Below are positions 14,697 through 16,972 of a stretch of DNA of 16,972 bases, piece after piece. The stretch is from VYFG01 sp964403545. Its GTDB lineage: Bacteria > Pseudomonadota > Gammaproteobacteria > Arenicellales > Poriferihabitantaceae. Positions within the stretch are counted from its first letter, which is position 1; every line of letters starts with the position of its first letter. A program made the position numbers and the translations under genes. The DNA lies in the NCBI GenBank assembly GCA_964403545.1, contig CAYOGN010000027.1, forward strand, positions 1 through 16,972, read 5' to 3'. The notes beneath the pieces were generated by a model that saw only the letters and a program-made list of their open reading frames with translations, made no database searches and had not been told where the DNA came from.

Positions 14697-14956
14697 TTAA
14701 ACCTTCCGGTCATGTGCCTGCTGCTGTATAAAATTTCGTATTTGAATCGCAAAATCCTGGAAAACTGATCTTTAGCTCAGAAAGTTTGCCGGAACATTTT
14801 GCTTTCAGGTGCTTCTACGCTATTAGGACAAGCCTGGATGGGTCGGTACTCTACCTATTCACGCTTCCAAGGTCAAAGCTTAAACATGGTTTACCATAGT
14901 TTTACCATTAGTTATCGCGGATAATCGCCAACAATTAAATAACCAGCAAAATTTTG
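14697..14956. other. Divergent mepM / tyrS control region
   Basis: The spacer between mepM and tyrS (14547-14956) holds the small ORF and minus-strand promoter at its left side. The right side, near tyrS, contains the dyad ATGGT-tt-ACCAT (14886-14897), two direct copies of TTTACCAT whose starts are 11 bases apart (14890-14897 and 14901-14908), and the dyad TTATC-gcg-GATAA (14912-14924). No consensus -35/-10 pair for tyrS is evident, and no T-box is seen. The stretch 14753-14880 shows nothing I can name. Confidence 0.4.
14725..14752 (-). promoter_or_regulatory. Candidate mepM operon promoter
   Basis: On the minus strand, -35 TTGCGA (14747-14752) and -10 TATACA (14725-14730) have a 16-base spacer; each matches four of six consensus positions. 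Transcription would start near 14718, upstream of the small ORF and mepM. Spacing to the GGAAGG site at 14702-14707 is sensible. Confidence 0.4.
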
Positions 14957-16156
14957 ATGAGTGAAGTAATAGCTATCCAGGCTGAACTGGGGCGCGGGGT
15001 GGAAGAGATCCTGCTTGAAAGTGACCTGATAAACAAGCTTAAAAAGAGCAGGCCACTGATTATCAAGGCGGGCTTCGACCCCACTGCACCAGATCTGCAC
15101 CTGGGTCATACCGTATTGATCAATAAAATGCGACAGTTTCAGCAATTTGGTCATCAGGTGGTTTTTCTGATAGGTGATTTTACCGGCCTGATCGGTGATC
15201 CGAGTGGAAAAAATGCCACCAGGCCATCCCTGAGCCCGGAACAAATTCAGCAAAATGCCGAGACCTACAAGACTCAGGTTTTTAAAATTCTTGACCCGGA
15301 AAAAACCCGAATACGATTTAATTCGGAATGGATGAATGCACTTGGAGCAGCTGGCATGATTACACTGGCTTCTCGTTACACAGTAGCCAGAATGTTGGAG
15401 CGCGACGATTTCAAGAAGCGTTTCAGTGCCAATCAACCCATCTCCGTGCATGAATTTCTTTATCCACTGGCTCAGGGATATGATTCGGTGGCGCTGGAGG
15501 CTGATGTTGAGCTGGGCGGTACCGACCAGAAATTCAATCTGTTGGTGGGGCGTGAGTTGCAGAAACAGGTCGGCCAGGAACCTCAGGTGGTGATGACAGT
15601 ACCTCTTCTTGAAGGGCTGGACGGAATAAAAAAAATGTCGAAGTCGCTGGATAACTATATTGGAATTACTGACACCCCCAATGACATGTTCGGTAAACTG
15701 ATGAAAATCTCCGACCAGCTGATGTGGCGATACTATGAATTATTAAGCTTTCGAAACAATACAGAAATCGCCAATATTCATCAATCTGTTGTCCAGGGGC
15801 GCAATCCCATGGAGGCCAAGTTTGATCTCGCGACAGAAATTACCGCACGTTTTCACAGCCAAACAGATGCCACCCGGGCCCACCAGGCATTTATCGACCA
15901 GTTCAGAAAAGGTGCAGTACCAGAGGATTTGATTGAAGTGAGGCTGCAGGCAGGCGCTGACGGTTTGCCTGTGATGAACATGTTGAAGAGTGCTGATCTT
16001 GTGGCTTCTACATCCGAAGCCAAAAGAATGATTGAGCAGGGTGCAGTTAAAATTGATGGTGAGCGGATTAGCGATGCCAGGCTAAATATTACGCATGGAC
16101 AAAGCCTGGTAGTACAGGTTGGTAAGCGGAAGTGGGCAAAAATTACAACCGTTTAA
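14957..16156 (+). CDS. tyrS: Tyrosine-tRNA ligase, KMSKS (TyrZ-like) type
   Basis: A class I aminoacyl-tRNA synthetase that charges tRNA-Tyr with tyrosine. It has 399 residues from the ATG at 14957; an adjacent in-frame TTG at 14954 would add one. The HIGH-type motif is HLGH (residues 48-51) in PDLHLGHTVLI. The second signature is KMSKS near residue 226 (GIKKMSKSLDNY), unlike the KFGKT form of E. coli TyrS; this and the shorter length mark the TyrZ-like branch also found in Pseudomonas. LGGTDQKFNLLVGRELQ lies in the tyrosine/tRNA site region, and a C-terminal S4 RNA-binding domain occupies about 330-399. It is divergent from mepM and directly upstream of an rRNA operon. No good Shine-Dalgarno and no clear terminator are visible. 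Confidence 0.95.
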   Translation: MSEVIAIQAELGRGVEEILLESDLINKLKKSRPLIIKAGFDPTAPDLHLGHTVLINKMRQFQQFGHQVVFLIGDFTGLIGDPSGKNATRPSLSPEQIQQNAETYKTQVFKILDPEKTRIRFNSEWMNALGAAGMITLASRYTVARMLERDDFKKRFSANQPISVHEFLYPLAQGYDSVALEADVELGGTDQKFNLLVGRELQKQVGQEPQVVMTVPLLEGLDGIKKMSKSLDNYIGITDTPNDMFGKLMKISDQLMWRYYELLSFRNNTEIANIHQSVVQGRNPMEAKFDLATEITARFHSQTDATRAHQAFIDQFRKGAVPEDLIEVRLQAGADGLPVMNMLKSADLVASTSEAKRMIEQGAVKIDGERISDARLNITHGQSLVVQVGKRKWAKITTV

Positions 16157-16356
16157 TTTGTTGTGCTGTGGAGGTTTGGACGGGTTTTCGCGGGTAAGTT
16201 GGCCGAATTTTCTGTTTATTATGTGAAATACGCTGTTTTGTCCCCGAATTTGATCAAAATCTGAATGGATGCGATGATTAAAATAGTTAAAAATCATATA
16301 GATATGGTTCCAGGGAAATTATTTTTGCTTTTTCAAAGTTATTTGGCAGATTGTTG

Positions 16357-16384
16357 TTGACGGGGTTACTTTAATCCGTATAAT
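16357..16384 (+). promoter_or_regulatory. Strong rRNA operon promoter
   Basis: -35 TTGACG (five of six) and a perfect -10 TATAAT are 16 bases apart, the spacing typical of rrn P1 promoters. The following discriminator TCGCGCTCC is GC-rich, as expected for stringent (ppGpp/DksA) control, and the upstream bases around 16316-16350 are AT-rich like an UP element. Predicted transcription start is near 16391, about 160 bases before 16S. Confidence 0.8.
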
Positions 16385-16460
16385 TCGCGCTCCCGGAAGA
16401 CGGCATCCGCCGTGTTCCCTGATCTTTTACAACTAGTCAAACAGATTGTGTGGGCGCTTC

Positions 16461-16469
16461 AATTCTTTG
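16461..16469 (+). promoter_or_regulatory. boxA-like antitermination site in rrn leader
   Basis: AATTCTTTG resembles the boxA core of rRNA leaders (consensus around TGCTCTTTA), where NusB-NusE bind to make RNA polymerase resistant to Rho. It lies between the promoter-proximal hairpin at 16395-16418 and 16S, the expected order. The match is imperfect. Confidence 0.35.
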
Positions 16470-16530
16470 AAAGATTCTCATCCAGAACTGTAAATTTGGT
16501 ACGTCTGACGTATTAAAAATACAAAACAAT

Positions 16531-16544
16531 TGTCCTTCGGGACA
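16531..16544 (+). other. UUCG tetraloop hairpin before 16S
   Basis: TGTCC (16531-16535) and GGACA (16540-16544) enclose TTCG, one of the most stable RNA tetraloops. It ends about 7 bases before the predicted mature 16S 5' end and may act in precursor folding or processing. This is seen in sequence; the role is inferred. Confidence 0.5.
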
Positions 16545-16551
16545 CCAAACT

Positions 16552-16972
<421 letters not shown>

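Larger units (their letters stand above)
16157..16551 (+). other. tyrS-rrn spacer and rRNA leader
   Basis: This 395-base stretch has no gene. Its first half is AT-rich, with a 10-base palindrome TTTGATCAAA at 16249-16258. The rrn promoter lies at 16357-16384. Just after the predicted start is a hairpin: GGAA/TTCC (16395-16398/16415-16418) and ACGGC/GCCGT (16400-16404/16409-16413) with a G:G mismatch and an ATCC loop. A boxA-like AATTCTTTG is at 16461-16469, in the part of the leader where antitermination signals are found. Further stems are TACGT-ctg-ACGTA (16500-16512) and a UUCG tetraloop hairpin (16531-16544). The promoter is clear; boxA and the stems are inferred from position and shape. 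Confidence 0.6.

Noticed and set aside
14912..15451. 179-codon minus-strand ORF opposite tyrS
   Set aside because: tyrS has intact HLGH and KMSKS motifs and full family length; the opposite ORF has no family features and begins inside tyrS.

Overview
The window is a compact piece of core chromosome from a gammaproteobacterium with moderate GC content. Three things point there. The partial 16S rRNA at the right end has gammaproteobacterial V1-V2 features. The housekeeping proteins (PriA, RecG, PyrC class II, UbiA, PpiD, MepM) all have family-typical length and motifs. The gene order matches known blocks: hupB, tRNA genes and ppiD follow lon in many gammaproteobacteria, and anmK, mepM and a KMSKS-type tyrS next to an rrn operon are arranged as in Pseudomonas. 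I cannot name a genus. I see no prophage, insertion sequence, integron, CRISPR array or toxin/defence island.

Layout, left to right. An AT-rich upstream region (1-383) leads into hupB (HU), then tRNA-Val(UAC) and tRNA-Asp(GUC), a terminator-like hairpin, and ppiD, all on the + strand. Convergent to ppiD is a minus-strand block: a zinc-ribbon Nudix hydrolase (6458-7006), priA and pyrC. An 86% AT tract with DnaA-box-like motifs lies between the Nudix gene and priA. Next, on the + strand, is a small SGNH/GDSL-type lipoprotein behind a palindrome-rich leader. It converges on a long minus-strand run read in the order candidate small ORF, mepM, anmK, ridA, recG, ubiA. Divergent from mepM is tyrS (+), followed by a strong rrn promoter, a rRNA leader and the first ~420 nt of 16S rRNA, which runs off the window.

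Functionally the genes cover nucleoid structure (HU), envelope protein folding (PpiD), pyrimidine synthesis (PyrC), replication restart and fork repair (PriA, RecG), peptidoglycan turnover and recycling (MepM, AnmK), metabolite damage control (RidA), ubiquinone synthesis (UbiA) and translation (TyrRS, tRNAs, rRNA). Most gene order here is ordinary. The items most worth a second look are non-standard or regulatory: recG has no ATG, GTG or TTG at its expected start and probably begins at CTG, in frame with the ridA stop; priA has a DnaA-box/AT-rich upstream region; the lipoprotein gene has overlapping dyads at its start; and a promoter, Shine-Dalgarno and small ORF unit precedes mepM. I did not find convincing evidence of a wholly new multi-gene system.
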